Assembly: GCF_963678195.1 (NCBI RefSeq)
Contig: NZ_OY782759.1
Location: 2,914,001 to 2,978,000, forward strand
From: an uncultured Hyphomonas sp.
GTDB taxonomy: Bacteria > Pseudomonadota > Alphaproteobacteria > Caulobacterales > Hyphomonadaceae
Reading direction: 5' to 3'
DNA length: 64,000 nucleotides
Shown here piece by piece: positions 14,733-23,072 of this stretch; the first letter of the stretch is position 1; every line of letters begins with the position of its first letter. A program made the position numbers and the translations under genes. The notes under the pieces were generated by a model. It had not been told where the DNA came from. It searched no databases and saw nothing but the letters and a program-made list of their open reading frames with translations.

Positions 14733-15733
14733 CCCTTCAGGAATTCCTCCCGAAGATCGCAGTTCGATGTCTTCGTGCCTACAAGTTCTGCATCGCCGGT
14801 CAGCCAAGCCTCTGCGGCGGCGCGGCCCTCATCGCGCAGGCCGGTCAGGAAGCGCCAGCTGGTGTCGAACTTGGTGTGCAGGGCCTGGTCGGCGAGGTCC
14901 TGCCCGCCGCGGATCGCGTGCACGTTCAGGCGGCGGTACTTCTTCAGCATCGGCGCTTTCAGCATGCCGTCATCCAGCAGGCGCTGGACGAAGGCGATGG
15001 CGCGCAGCTCGCCGATCAGGGCAGCGTTGAAGCTGATCTCGTTGACACGTTCCTGGATCTCGCCTGCCCGCTTCGGTACGCCCGGCCGCTCGATCGGGTT
15101 CAGCGTCACCAGCAGCACATCGGGCGGCGCGCCGGCATAGATCAGCGGGAAGATGCTGGGATTGCCCATATAGCCACCATCCCAATAGGCATGGCCGTCG
15201 ATCTCCACCGCCTGAAAGGTCTGCGGCAGGCAGGCCGAGGCTAACACGGCATCGAGCGTCACCTCTTCGCCCGAAAACACTTTCACATGGCCGGACTCCA
15301 CATCTGTCGCGCTCAGGAACAGCTGCAGGCCGGAGGCGCGGACGGCCTCGAAGTCGATCACGCTTTCCACAGCGTCCCGCAGCGGGTTCAGCTTCAGCGG
15401 GTTGAAGTCATACGGGCTGGCCCAGCTCTGCAGCGCGGAGGCATATGCAAAAGCCGCCGCGCCGGGCACACCATAGGCCCGCGCGGGCTTGCCGCTGTGC
15501 GACACCGCCTGCCAGAGCGCCTCAAGCGCCTGCCGGGCACCATCCACGCCGCCTGCACCATAACCACCTGCAAAGGCAACCGCATTCATCGCACCGGCCG
15601 AGGTGGCGGTGATGGCACGGATGTCGAAGCGATTCTCTTCCAACAGCCGGTCGAGGACACCCCATGTGTAGGCGCCATGCGCCCCACCGCCCTGCAAAGC
15701 CAGACTGAGAGGCTTTTCTGCCGGTTTCGCCAT
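14729..15733 (-). CDS. patatin-like phospholipase family protein
   Basis: This 334-aa lipid acyl hydrolase is of the Ser-Asp dyad type. The oxyanion loop is GGGAHG at residues 15-20. The nucleophile Ser45 sits in ATSAGAMN, where the usual first Gly of GxSxG is Ala. Asp185 sits in the DGGYMGN motif. There is no signal peptide, so it is probably cytoplasmic or peripheral. It is divergent from the RNA methyltransferase at 15806 and convergent with rsmD. Substrate is unknown. Confidence 0.9.
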   Translation of the reverse strand: MAKPAEKPLSLALQGGGAHGAYTWGVLDRLLEENRFDIRAITATSAGAMNAVAFAGGYGAGGVDGARQALEALWQAVSHSGKPARAYGVPGAAAFAYASALQSWASPYDFNPLKLNPLRDAVESVIDFEAVRASGLQLFLSATDVESGHVKVFSGEEVTLDAVLASACLPQTFQAVEIDGHAYWDGGYMGNPSIFPLIYAGAPPDVLLVTLNPIERPGVPKRAGEIQERVNEISFNAALIGELRAIAFVQRLLDDGMLKAPMLKKYRRLNVHAIRGGQDLADQALHTKFDTSWRFLTGLRDEGRAAAEAWLTGDAELVGTKTSNCDLREEFLKG

Positions 15734-15805
15734 TCAAGCCTCCTGTTCGCAACCGTCCTGCGGTGCTAACCCGTGAATCGGCATACAACCAGTGGGGAGA
15801 GCGGC

Positions 15806-17077
15806 ATGCCTGCCATTCCAGACGCAGATGCTCGCGGCGCCAGCACTGTGGTCATCGAACGCCTGGGGTCGAAGGGCGATGGCCAGGTGCGGATCGACGG
15901 AGACTGGATCTCCGTTCCGCAGGCGCTGCCCGGCGAAGAAGTGCGCATTGCTGTCGAGAAAGACCGCGGGCGCCTCCTCGAGATCGTGACGCCGTCGCCG
16001 GACAGGCAGGTCCCGGCCTGCCCGCATTTTTCACAATGTGGCAGCTGCAGCCTGCAGCACCTTGCCGATGGCCCTTATCAGGCCTTCAAACGCTCGCTTG
16101 TTGTAAACGCGCTCAAGTCACGCGGGCTGGAGCCGCATGTCGAGGACATATGGGTCACCCCGCCCGGAACCCGCCGGCGCATGTCGCTCGCCGCGCGGCG
16201 GACGAAGACGGGCGTGCAACTCGGTTTCCATGCGCGGCGTAGTCACGACATTGTGGACATTTCCACCTGCCCGGTTGCCTCGCCGGAGATCACACGGAAA
16301 CTCAGTGCCCTGAAAGAACTCGCCGCGCCGCTGGCACCGCTGAAAGGCGAGATGGTGCTGAAAGTCACCGTGATGCCGAACGGGCTGGACCTTCATATCA
16401 CAAATACCGCCACCTTCGCCGCGCCGCATGATGTCATGATGGCTGGAGCCAAAGCGCTGGCCGCCGGGTTCCTGCGCGTCTCCATCGGCGATGAAGTCCC
16501 GCTGCAACAAGGAACACCGGAGATACAGGTCGGCAAGGCCGCACTCCGTCCCCGCCCGGGCGGCTTCCTGCAGGCCAGTGCAGAAGCTGAAGCCTTCATG
16601 GCGAGCCTGGTGCGCCAGCACCTGAAGTTTGCTCTCGAGGTGGCAGACCTTTTTTCCGGCTGCGGAACATTTGCCCTGCGCCTGGCGGAGGAATCCCGCG
16701 TCCATGCCGCCGAAGGCGATGCAGACGCGATCGAAGCGCTGGAAGCATCCGCCCGCGCGGCGTCCGGCCTGAAGCCGGTGACAGCGGAAGTGCGTGACCT
16801 GTTCCGTAATCCGGTTCCGGCGGCCACACTGTCGCGCTTTCAGGGTATTGTGCTGAACCCGCCCCGGCATGGCGCTGCCAAACAGGTGGCAGAAATCGCG
16901 CAAAGCGGTGTCTCCCGGATCGCCTATATTTCGTGTGACCCCGGCACGCTGGCGCGGGACCTGCGCGTGCTGGTTGATGCCGGATACCGGTTCGTTCTGG
17001 TGCAGCCGGTCGACCAGTTCCTGTGGTCACCGCATGTGGAAACGGTCGTGTTGCTGGAACGGGGAGGCGCGGGATGA
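15806..17077 (+). CDS. TrmA/RumA-family RNA (uracil-5-)methyltransferase
   Basis: This 423-aa enzyme methylates C5 of uridine in RNA, probably 23S rRNA given the Fe-S motif. An N-terminal TRAM-like domain (residues about 10-60) is followed by the cluster cysteines CPHFSQCGSCSLQ, with a further Cys in ISTCPVASPE. The SAM site is ADLFSGCGTFALRLAE. The catalytic Cys lies in YISCDPGTLARDL. ATG 15806 has GGGGA 7 bases upstream; the GTG at 15773 is a poorer choice. It is coupled by ATGA to the Nudix gene. Position specificity (RlmD or a relative) is not assignable. Confidence 0.9.
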   Translation: MPAIPDADARGASTVVIERLGSKGDGQVRIDGDWISVPQALPGEEVRIAVEKDRGRLLEIVTPSPDRQVPACPHFSQCGSCSLQHLADGPYQAFKRSLVVNALKSRGLEPHVEDIWVTPPGTRRRMSLAARRTKTGVQLGFHARRSHDIVDISTCPVASPEITRKLSALKELAAPLAPLKGEMVLKVTVMPNGLDLHITNTATFAAPHDVMMAGAKALAAGFLRVSIGDEVPLQQGTPEIQVGKAALRPRPGGFLQASAEAEAFMASLVRQHLKFALEVADLFSGCGTFALRLAEESRVHAAEGDADAIEALEASARAASGLKPVTAEVRDLFRNPVPAATLSRFQGIVLNPPRHGAAKQVAEIAQSGVSRIAYISCDPGTLARDLRVLVDAGYRFVLVQPVDQFLWSPHVETVVLLERGGAG

Positions 17078-17514
17078 GCGCCCAGAAACCTGTCCCAGCC
17101 GTCGGCACGGTCTGCTTCCGCGGCGACGACGTCGCCCTCATTCGGCGGGGGACAAAACCCATGGCCGGCAGCTGGTCCCTGCCCGGCGGCAAGATTGAAT
17201 TTGGTGAACGTACGGGCGATGCCGCGCTGCGCGAACTGAAGGAAGAGACAGGTCTCACTGCCCGGCTGGTGGGCCTTGTGGATGTCGTGGACGGTATCTT
17301 CACCTCCCGAACGACGGGTGATGTGACCCGCCATTTCGTCCTGTTCGACTACGCTGCTGTCTGGGTTTCCGGTACGGTAATGGCAGGTGACGATGCCGCC
17401 CATGCCGAATGGATCAGCCCGTCCCGGCTGGCAGAACTCGAAATCTGGGACGAAACCCGGCGCATCATCGAGGCAGCCCGGACGCTGGTCGCCGCCAGCC
17501 AAACTGCCTCTTGA
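17074..17514 (+). CDS. Nudix hydrolase
   Basis: This 146-aa protein hydrolyses a nucleoside-diphosphate-linked substrate using a divalent metal. The Nudix box is complete at about residues 39-61: GKIEFGERTGDAALRELK followed by EETGL. The start overlaps the stop of the preceding methyltransferase gene (ATGA), so the two are co-translated. The ADP-ribose/NADH-like subgroup is possible from overall layout, but the substrate is not determined. Confidence 0.92.
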   Translation: MSAQKPVPAVGTVCFRGDDVALIRRGTKPMAGSWSLPGGKIEFGERTGDAALRELKEETGLTARLVGLVDVVDGIFTSRTTGDVTRHFVLFDYAAVWVSGTVMAGDDAAHAEWISPSRLAELEIWDETRRIIEAARTLVAASQTAS

Positions 17515-17581
17515 CCGGCCCCAGCGTCACCTCTCTTGTGTGACGCCAGACAAACAAACCCAAGTCTTTCAGGAGGAAACC

Positions 17582-18367
17582 ATGACCTACGCCCCATTCG
17601 ACCTTTCAGGAAAAGTCTGCGTTGTCACCGGCGGCAACAAGGGAATCGGCCTCGGCATGGTCGAGGCACTGGCCGCTTCCAACGCCGATGTCGTGATCTG
17701 GGGCCGCAAGGAAGCCGACAATGACGCAGCCGTGAAAAAGGCCGACGCGCTCGGCACCGGCAAGATCAAAGCCTGGAAAGTGGACGTCGGCGAGGAAGCC
17801 GAAGTCGTCAAAGGCATGAAGGAAGCCGAGGAAGAATTCGGCCGCATCGATTGCTGTATCGCCAATGCCGGTGTTGGCCGCGGCGCCGCGAATTTCCACG
17901 AAATGACGCTGGAGACCTGGCGCTACAACCAGCGGATCAACTCCGAAGGCGCCTTCTTCACGCTTCGCGAAGCCGGCAAATCCATGGTGGCCCGCGCCAA
18001 GGCCGGCGATCCGGGCGGCAGCCTGGTCGGCACGGCATCGCTGGCCGGGATCGAAGGGGCTGCGCGCAATGAAGCCTACGGCCACACCAAGGGCGGCCTG
18101 ATTGCCATGATGAACGCCATCGCCACCGAGTATGGCCGCTACGGCATCCGCGCGAACTCCATCCTGCCGGGCTGGATCGCCACAGACATGACCGAAGGGG
18201 CGCAAGGGAATGAAGCCTTCCAGACCAAAGTGATCTCGCGTGTCCCGGCCCGGCGCTGGGGCGAGCCGGAAGATTTCGGCGGAATCGCTGTTTATCTGGC
18301 CTCCGATGCCTCCCGCTACCACTCCGGCGACACGCTGATCGTGGACGGCGGCTACGCGAAATTCTGA
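17582..18367 (+). CDS. short-chain dehydrogenase/reductase (SDR)
   Basis: This 261-aa NAD(P)-dependent oxidoreductase is of the classical SDR type. The cofactor loop is TGGNKGIG at residues 16-23, the structural motif NAG is in IANAGVGRG, and the catalytic residues are Ser153 (GTASLAG), Tyr166 and Lys170 (YGHTK). The C-terminus SGDTLIVDGGYAKF is typical. A strong AGGAGGAAACC precedes ATG 17582. It stands alone, ahead of a bidirectional terminator. Substrate is unknown. Confidence 0.93.
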   Translation: MTYAPFDLSGKVCVVTGGNKGIGLGMVEALAASNADVVIWGRKEADNDAAVKKADALGTGKIKAWKVDVGEEAEVVKGMKEAEEEFGRIDCCIANAGVGRGAANFHEMTLETWRYNQRINSEGAFFTLREAGKSMVARAKAGDPGGSLVGTASLAGIEGAARNEAYGHTKGGLIAMMNAIATEYGRYGIRANSILPGWIATDMTEGAQGNEAFQTKVISRVPARRWGEPEDFGGIAVYLASDASRYHSGDTLIVDGGYAKF

Positions 18368-18394
18368 TCCGGGCTTCCGCAATCCGAATCAAAA

Positions 18395-18418
18395 GGGCCG
18401 CTCCTGATGGAGCGGCCC
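18395..18418. terminator. bidirectional terminator between the SDR and lipoprotein genes
   Basis: A perfect 10-bp stem, GGGCCGCTCC with GGAGCGGCCC, encloses a TGAT loop. It is flanked by AAAA on the left, a U-run for the minus-strand gene, and CTTTAT on the right. It lies between two convergent genes ending at 18367 and 18444. Confidence 0.85.
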
Positions 18419-18443
18419 GATCTTTATCCGGATAGAGAACCGA

Positions 18444-18758
18444 TTATTGCGGCTCTTCGTCCGACATCGCTTCAGCAGTCGCGTCGGCTGCATCTTCAGC
18501 CGCATCGGCAGCTTCCGCAGCAGCTTCTTCAGCCGCTTCCATGGCATCGTCAGCGGCTTCTGAAGCAGCATCCGCAGCATCGGAAGCTGCAGCAGCAGCG
18601 TCGTCAGCGGCTTCAACAGCAGCATCGGCTGCGTCAGAAGCGGACTCTTCGATAACCGTGGTTTCTTCAACGACCGGCGTGTCGTCAGCCGGAGCCTCGG
18701 CCGGTGCGCAGGCTGCGAGAGCCAGGGCGGCAGCGCCCAAAGTGATGATATTCTTCAT
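18444..18758 (-). CDS. alanine-rich lipoprotein
   Basis: This 104-aa protein has a lipoprotein signal ending in ALALAAC (lipid-attached Cys at about residue 17). About 80 residues follow, made almost entirely of Ala, Asp and Glu in AADAA- and AAEEA-like repeats. The pattern predicts one long acidic helix or coiled coil. It is likely anchored in the inner or outer membrane facing the periplasm. The DNA is correspondingly repetitive. ATG 18758 was chosen because the signal peptide begins there (MKNIITLGAAALA). Function is unknown; a structural or spacer role is inference. Confidence 0.8.
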   Translation of the reverse strand: MKNIITLGAAALALAACAPAEAPADDTPVVEETTVIEESASDAADAAVEAADDAAAAASDAADAASEAADDAMEAAEEAAAEAADAAEDAADATAEAMSDEEPQ

Positions 18759-19172
18759 GATATTACCCCTGATTAAGGTCTTGCGACCGAACGGCGTCAT
18801 AGCATCCGCCAAGCAAAACGGATAGTTCAATTCAGAAAGGGGCTTGGCATCGCTGTAAACCCCCTGAATCGAACCTACCTCTCCCGGACCCCCGGAAAAG
18901 GCCAGAAGATGGGCAACCGGACCTGTTCCCGGGCAGCGCCCGTCGGCCGGTTGCCGCGTCCTTCGTGAGGGCGGGCCAGCCTGCGAGAGCCGGTCCAGTT
19001 GGCCTCAGCATGTGACGCCGGACCGGCGATTCTGCCAGTCCAATTGTTATCCTGACGGCAGAACGCGGCGGGAATGGGGCGGAGACGCGGCGGGCTGGCG
19101 CCGCCTCTTGCGTTGACGCTGCGACGGGGCGCTACGGCTTCTTCATAAAAATCACCAGAGAGGAAGCCCGAC
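18759..19172. other. 414-bp intergenic region, no gene seen
   Basis: This lies between the divergent lipoprotein and nitronate monooxygenase-family genes. It is GC-rich with short hairpins (for example CGGGC-AGC-GCCCG near 18930) but no convincing ORF or recognised RNA. It should hold both promoters. A small RNA cannot be excluded. Confidence 0.5.
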
Positions 19173-20156
19173 ATGGCCCTGAAAACCCGCCTGACAGAGA
19201 TGTTGAACATCAAGCACCCGATCATGCTCGCCGGCATGGGCGGGGTTTCCTATGCAGAAGTCTGCGCCGCGATGTGCAATGCGGGCGGCTATGGCGTGCT
19301 TGGCATGGCCGGAACCAGTCCGGATTTCATCGCCGGACAGATGAAACGGGTCCGTGAACTGACCGACCGGCCCTTCGGGGTCGACCTGCTGGCCGCCAGC
19401 CCGGAAAGCCTGGAAGAGTCTGTGGACGTCATCATCAATGGCGGGGCTGACAGCTTCGTGGCGGGCCTCGGTGTGCCAATGCCGATCATGGAACGGCTGA
19501 AAAAGGCGAACGTCAAAGTCATGGTCGTCGGCGGCGCGGTGAAGCACGCCATCAAAGCCGAACAGGCCGGCTGCGACGCGGTGATCCTGCAGGGCGGCGA
19601 AGGCGGTGGGCACACGGGCCTCGTCGGCACGCTGCCGCTGGTGGCTCAGGCTGTCGAAGCGGTGAAAATCCCGGTCATCGCGGCAGGCGGCATTTATGAC
19701 GGGCGCGGCCTCGCGGCAGCCCTTGCGCTCGGCGCACAAGGCGTCTGGATGGGCACGCGCTTCATCGCCTCTGAGGAAGCCCACGCGGCAAACATGTACA
19801 AGGATGCCGTCGTCGGCGCGGGCGACACCGATACGACGCGCACGCGCTGCTATTCCGGCAAGCCGATGCGCTGCCGCACGAATGACTATATCAATGACTG
19901 GGAAAGCCGCCCGCAGGACATCAAGCCCTTCCCGTTCCAGGCGATCCACTCCACGCAGACTGGCGTGATCGGCGGCATTGGGGGCATCACGGACGAAGCA
20001 AAACTCAATCCGGATAGCTCCTGCTTCGCCATGGGCCAGTCGGCCGGCGGTGTGCACGAAGTGAAACCCGTCGCCGCCATCGTCGCCGATATCATGCGGG
20101 ACGCAGAGGCCTCCATCGACCGCATGGCCGGTATGAAGACGAAAGAAACGGCGTAA
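19173..20156 (+). CDS. NAD(P)H-dependent flavin oxidoreductase (nitronate monooxygenase family)
   Basis: This 327-aa FMN-binding TIM-barrel protein is of the nitronate monooxygenase/FabK-like family. It starts near KHPIMLAGMGGVSYAEVCAA and has GCDAVILQGGEGGGHTG, the phosphate-binding signature. IPVIAAGGIYDGRGLAAALA and GAQGVWMGTRFIASEEA follow. Members oxidise nitronates or reduce other substrates with FMN. ATG 19173 follows GAGAGGAAGC. The exact substrate is not readable. Confidence 0.9.
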   Translation: MALKTRLTEMLNIKHPIMLAGMGGVSYAEVCAAMCNAGGYGVLGMAGTSPDFIAGQMKRVRELTDRPFGVDLLAASPESLEESVDVIINGGADSFVAGLGVPMPIMERLKKANVKVMVVGGAVKHAIKAEQAGCDAVILQGGEGGGHTGLVGTLPLVAQAVEAVKIPVIAAGGIYDGRGLAAALALGAQGVWMGTRFIASEEAHAANMYKDAVVGAGDTDTTRTRCYSGKPMRCRTNDYINDWESRPQDIKPFPFQAIHSTQTGVIGGIGGITDEAKLNPDSSCFAMGQSAGGVHEVKPVAAIVADIMRDAEASIDRMAGMKTKETA

Positions 20157-20174
20157 ACGGACGAACTCCGCCGC

Positions 20175-21164
20175 TCAGTCCTCGAAAGCCTTCCGGTCGA
20201 CGAGGTTTCTGAGCGGCTCACCGTTCAGGTAGCGGTGGAGATTGTCCACAAACGTCCCGTCCGCACGCAGGATGGTCCCATTCGTCTGGGAGGAGTCGTG
20301 CGGCGTGAGCATGATCTTCGGATGATGCCAGAGCGGGCTTTCTTCCGGCAACGGCTCAACGCCTGTCACATCCAGCGTCGCAAAGGCCGGGCGGCCTTCA
20401 TCCAGCGCGGCGATTAGCGCATCCTCATTCACCAGTGCCCCGCGGCCAAGATTCATGAACAGGGCATCCGGCTTCATTTTCGAGAAGAAATCCGCCCCCG
20501 CCATGCCTTCTGTTTCAGGCGTGTGCGGCAGTGAGAGCAAAACCACATCCGCCACCGGCAATTCATCCATCAGCACGCTGGACGGCAGGATTTCCTGCGC
20601 GCCCGGTGCCGGGCCGGGTGAACGGCGGAGGCCGGTCACATGCCCGCCGAGGGCCGTCACGCGCGTGCCGACGGCCTCACCGATCGAGCCGTAACCGACG
20701 ATCAGCCAGCGGCTCCCCGCGATCTCGCGCGACTGGACGCGTTTCCACTCCGCGGCCTGTTGCTGGGCCCGATGCTCCGGCCCCTTACGCAGGAAGTCCA
20801 GCGCTGCCCAGAGCGCCCATTCGGCCATCGATTCGGCCTGAGTGTGGTTGGTTGTGTAGTGTTTCGAGGCCTTTCCGATGCCCTTGAGCACCGCATTGTC
20901 CACGCCCGCTGCCGGGGACTGGAACCAGTCGAGCCTGTCTGAGGCCATGACGGTCCTGACAAATGTCCCGGCTGCGGGGCCGAAAAAGCAATCCAGACTG
21001 CCAAAGACAATTTCGGGCTCCACCTTGTCGGTCACCACCCGGCTACCGGCATGATAGAAGCGGCCCTCATCGGTCATAATGAGGACATCAAGTTTGTGTT
21101 CTACATCCTTGAGCCGGGGCTGGATGCGGGCAAAGGTCTTTTCATGAACAAGGCACGTTTTCAT
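20175..21164 (-). CDS. D-2-hydroxyacid dehydrogenase family protein
   Basis: This 329-aa NAD(P)-dependent enzyme is related to glyoxylate/hydroxypyruvate reductases. It has the Rossmann loop VGYGSIGEAVG, the conserved SLPHTPETEGMAG, NLGRGALVNEDALIAAL with the substrate Arg nearby, and the catalytic-His region HHPKIMLTPHDSSQT. ATG 21164 starts MKTCLVHEK. This start lies inside the 5' end of the divergent TIGR02301 gene, so the two coding regions overlap head to head by 21 bp. A later start at about residue 30 would remove the overlap but cut into the first strand. Confidence 0.87.
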   Translation of the reverse strand: MKTCLVHEKTFARIQPRLKDVEHKLDVLIMTDEGRFYHAGSRVVTDKVEPEIVFGSLDCFFGPAAGTFVRTVMASDRLDWFQSPAAGVDNAVLKGIGKASKHYTTNHTQAESMAEWALWAALDFLRKGPEHRAQQQAAEWKRVQSREIAGSRWLIVGYGSIGEAVGTRVTALGGHVTGLRRSPGPAPGAQEILPSSVLMDELPVADVVLLSLPHTPETEGMAGADFFSKMKPDALFMNLGRGALVNEDALIAALDEGRPAFATLDVTGVEPLPEESPLWHHPKIMLTPHDSSQTNGTILRADGTFVDNLHRYLNGEPLRNLVDRKAFED

Positions 21165-21548
21165 GTTGTCCTGCTTAGCGCCCTGATGGTCTGTGGCGCA
21201 AGCGCTGCACAATCCAGCCTGCCGATGCGCGGACCGGATTACTTCCGCGACGCCTCGGATCTGGCGGGCGCGCTCGGCTCTGCGCATGCGATCCGGGTGC
21301 GCTGCAACGGCCGGGAAGACCAGTACTGGCGCCAGTACATGTCGGACATGCTGAGCTATGAGGCACCCAATCGCGGCAATCTCCGCTCCAGCCTGGTGGA
21401 GCAGTTCAATGATGCCTATCAGGAAACCAGCCGCGATTACCTCAAATGCGACAACCGCGCCGTGGAAGCCGAAGCGCGCTTCGCCCGTGAAGGCCAGGAA
21501 ATCGCCGAACGCATGGCGATGCACTATTTCCCGAAAAAACCCAACTGA
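21144..21548 (+). CDS. TIGR02301 family periplasmic protein
   Basis: This 134-aa exported protein of unknown role is conserved in alphaproteobacteria. The signal peptide spans residues 1-22 (MNKARFHVVLLSALMVCGAS, cleaved after ASA). The mature part has DASDLAGALGSAHAIRVRCNG and a second conserved Cys in YLKCDNRAVEAEARF, as in TIGR02301. The frame is open upstream, but ATG 21144 is required for the signal peptide. It overlaps the divergent dehydrogenase start by 21 bp and abuts the convergent DUF123 gene with no gap. Confidence 0.8.
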   Translation: MNKARFHVVLLSALMVCGASAAQSSLPMRGPDYFRDASDLAGALGSAHAIRVRCNGREDQYWRQYMSDMLSYEAPNRGNLRSSLVEQFNDAYQETSRDYLKCDNRAVEAEARFAREGQEIAERMAMHYFPKKPN

Positions 21549-22007
21549 TCAGCGGATCATGAGCAAATGGCTCCGGCAGGTCTGGCAGTCCGTGCTGCCA
21601 AACCCATCCAGCGGCACACGCACGCGGTCAGACAGCATCAACGCCTGAACGAGCTGGCACTCATTGCCATTCTCAATCGCAACGGCAGCAAGACCGCTGG
21701 CTTGCACCGTCAGACGGTCGATATGCCAGTGGACTTTTTTCCGGGCCCGGAAATGCCGTGCGAGCCGCGCGCCCAGCCCTCCTGAGCCATGCGCGCTGCC
21801 AGCATAAAGATATGTCCCCGGTGGCAGGTGCCCTGATTTCTGCCGGCCGGCGCCGATGTTCAGTGCCTGGTCCAATCGGACCAGAAGGACGTAAGCGCCC
21901 CTGACACCTCTCAGCGGTTCAAGATTATCGGGCGTGACCCATCGCCCGCCCGGCACAGCGCTGTCGACGATTTGCCGCGCTTCCGGAAAGGCGGACGCCG
22001 CTGTCAC
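21549..22007 (-). CDS. GIY-YIG nuclease family protein (DUF123)
   Basis: This 152-aa protein matches DUF123: RGVRGAYVLLVRLDQ, then LPPGTYLYAGSAHGSGGLGA, RLARHFRARKKVHWHIDRL and a cysteine-bearing tail STDCQTCRSH. The fold is related to GIY-YIG endonucleases, but biochemical function is not settled. Its start overlaps the stop of soxR (ATGA, 22004-22007), making a soxR-DUF123 operon. Co-regulation with an oxidative stress sensor is inferred from that coupling. Confidence 0.85.
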   Translation of the reverse strand: MTAASAFPEARQIVDSAVPGGRWVTPDNLEPLRGVRGAYVLLVRLDQALNIGAGRQKSGHLPPGTYLYAGSAHGSGGLGARLARHFRARKKVHWHIDRLTVQASGLAAVAIENGNECQLVQALMLSDRVRVPLDGFGSTDCQTCRSHLLMIR

Positions 22008-22456
22008 TCCACTTTCTCGGATGTCATCACGAAGCGTGGCCCGGGCCCGGCGGCGCGGGCGCGGTCATCCGGGTTGTAGAGCTTGCAGGTTTTCAAACTG
22101 AGGCAGCCACAGCCGATGCACCCGTCCAGCCGGTTGCGCAGGCGCTCGACCATGGCGATGTGATCGTCGAGCCGTTTGCGGAAGTGCTGGCTGATGCGGG
22201 TCCAGTCCGCCTTGTTGGGCGTGCGGTTGTCCGGCAGGTCGCTCAGCACCTCGCCGATTTCCTCAATGGTCAGGCCCATCTGCTGGGCGATCAGGATGAA
22301 GGAGAGGCGGCGGATGTCGGCGCGGGCAAACTCGCGCTGGCCGGAGGGGCGTCTGTCCGGCTTCACCAGGCCGCGCGATTCGTAAAACCGGATCGCTGAC
22401 ACCGACAGCCCCGTGCGGCGGGCAACATCCCCGATGGAGAGGCCTTGTTTGTTCAT
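22004..22456 (-). CDS. soxR: redox-sensitive transcriptional activator SoxR
   Basis: SoxR is a MerR-family dimer whose 2Fe-2S cluster is oxidised by redox-cycling compounds, switching on target promoters. The 150-aa protein has the MerR helix-turn-helix (LSIGDVARRTGLSVSAIRFY), a long dimerisation helix and the cluster cysteines CIGCGCLSLKTC (113, 116, 118, 124). ATG 22456 is the family start. A perfect SoxR box lies in the divergent promoter region 28 bp upstream. The target is thus the divergent VOC gene, as expected outside enterics where SoxR often controls small redox-detoxifying genes instead of soxS. Confidence 0.95.
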   Translation of the reverse strand: MNKQGLSIGDVARRTGLSVSAIRFYESRGLVKPDRRPSGQREFARADIRRLSFILIAQQMGLTIEEIGEVLSDLPDNRTPNKADWTRISQHFRKRLDDHIAMVERLRNRLDGCIGCGCLSLKTCKLYNPDDRARAAGPGPRFVMTSEKVE

Positions 22457-22483
22457 CGATTTTTCCTTCCATTCGGCGCTTGA

Positions 22484-22501
22484 CCTCAACTTAAGTTGAG
22501 G
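22484..22501. promoter_or_regulatory. SoxR box in a SoxR-type promoter
   Basis: CCTCAACTTAAGTTGAGG is a perfect 18-bp palindrome differing from the E. coli soxS operator only in central bases. It overlaps a TTGACC -35 (22480-22485), followed by an over-long spacer to an AT-rich -10 near 22504-22509. That is the architecture of SoxR/MerR-activated promoters. Transcription would run rightward into the VOC gene. Confidence 0.9.
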
Positions 22502-22554
22502 AATTACACCGGTCAAATCAGGAGACTGGATTTTGAATTGAAAGGAAGACGACA

Positions 22555-22938
22555 ATGAAACCCGCCCTCTTCGAACATGTGAACGTCACCGTGTCAGACC
22601 CGAAGAAGACCGCCGCCATGCTGGTGGATCTGTTCGGCTGGCATGTGCGCTGGGAAGGCCCGTCGAAATATGACGGCTACACCGTGCATGTCGGCACCGA
22701 TGACGAATATATCGCCCTCTACGCCCTGCCGAAGCAGGACCGTCCGGAGCAGGAAAGCTATTACCGTACCGGCGCGGTGAACCATTTCGGCATTCTGGTC
22801 GACGATCTGGACGCCGCCGAGCAGCGCATCCTGAAGGCCGGCATCAAGACACACAGCCACCAGACCTATGATCCAGGCAGCCGTTTTTACTTCCACGACC
22901 ATGACGGCATTGAGTGGGAGGTCGTCAGCTATGCTTGA
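22555..22938 (+). CDS. VOC family protein, predicted SoxR target
   Basis: This 127-aa single-domain VOC protein starts MKPALFEHVNVTVSDPKKTA, has YRTGAVNHFGILVDDLDAAE in the middle and ends FHDHDGIEWEVVSYA, with His and Glu positions typical of metal ligands. It lies divergent to soxR behind a perfect SoxR box. Induction by redox-active compounds or antibiotics is therefore likely. The fold is shared by glyoxalase I and antibiotic-binding resistance proteins; a detoxification role is inferred from context. Confidence 0.87.
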   Translation: MKPALFEHVNVTVSDPKKTAAMLVDLFGWHVRWEGPSKYDGYTVHVGTDDEYIALYALPKQDRPEQESYYRTGAVNHFGILVDDLDAAEQRILKAGIKTHSHQTYDPGSRFYFHDHDGIEWEVVSYA

Positions 22939-23072
22939 AGGACTGGCACAAAGCTATCTCGAAGCCCTCAGCGGAGGCTGGCAGCCCCGTGATGCGTATG
23001 TCCGGCCCATCCGGGACTCGCAATGCTCGCACAGGGCGCTAGGTTCCCTCCCAGATATGAGAGGTGAGAGAC

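Noticed and set aside
18470..18640. DNA tandem repeat as a regulatory array
   Set aside because: The GC-rich repetition follows from Ala/Glu codons of the lipoprotein.
18875..19237. 120-aa minus-strand ORF in the 414-bp intergenic region
   Set aside because: It runs into the antisense of the nitronate monooxygenase-family gene and shows Arg/Pro-rich composition typical of a GC-rich shadow frame.
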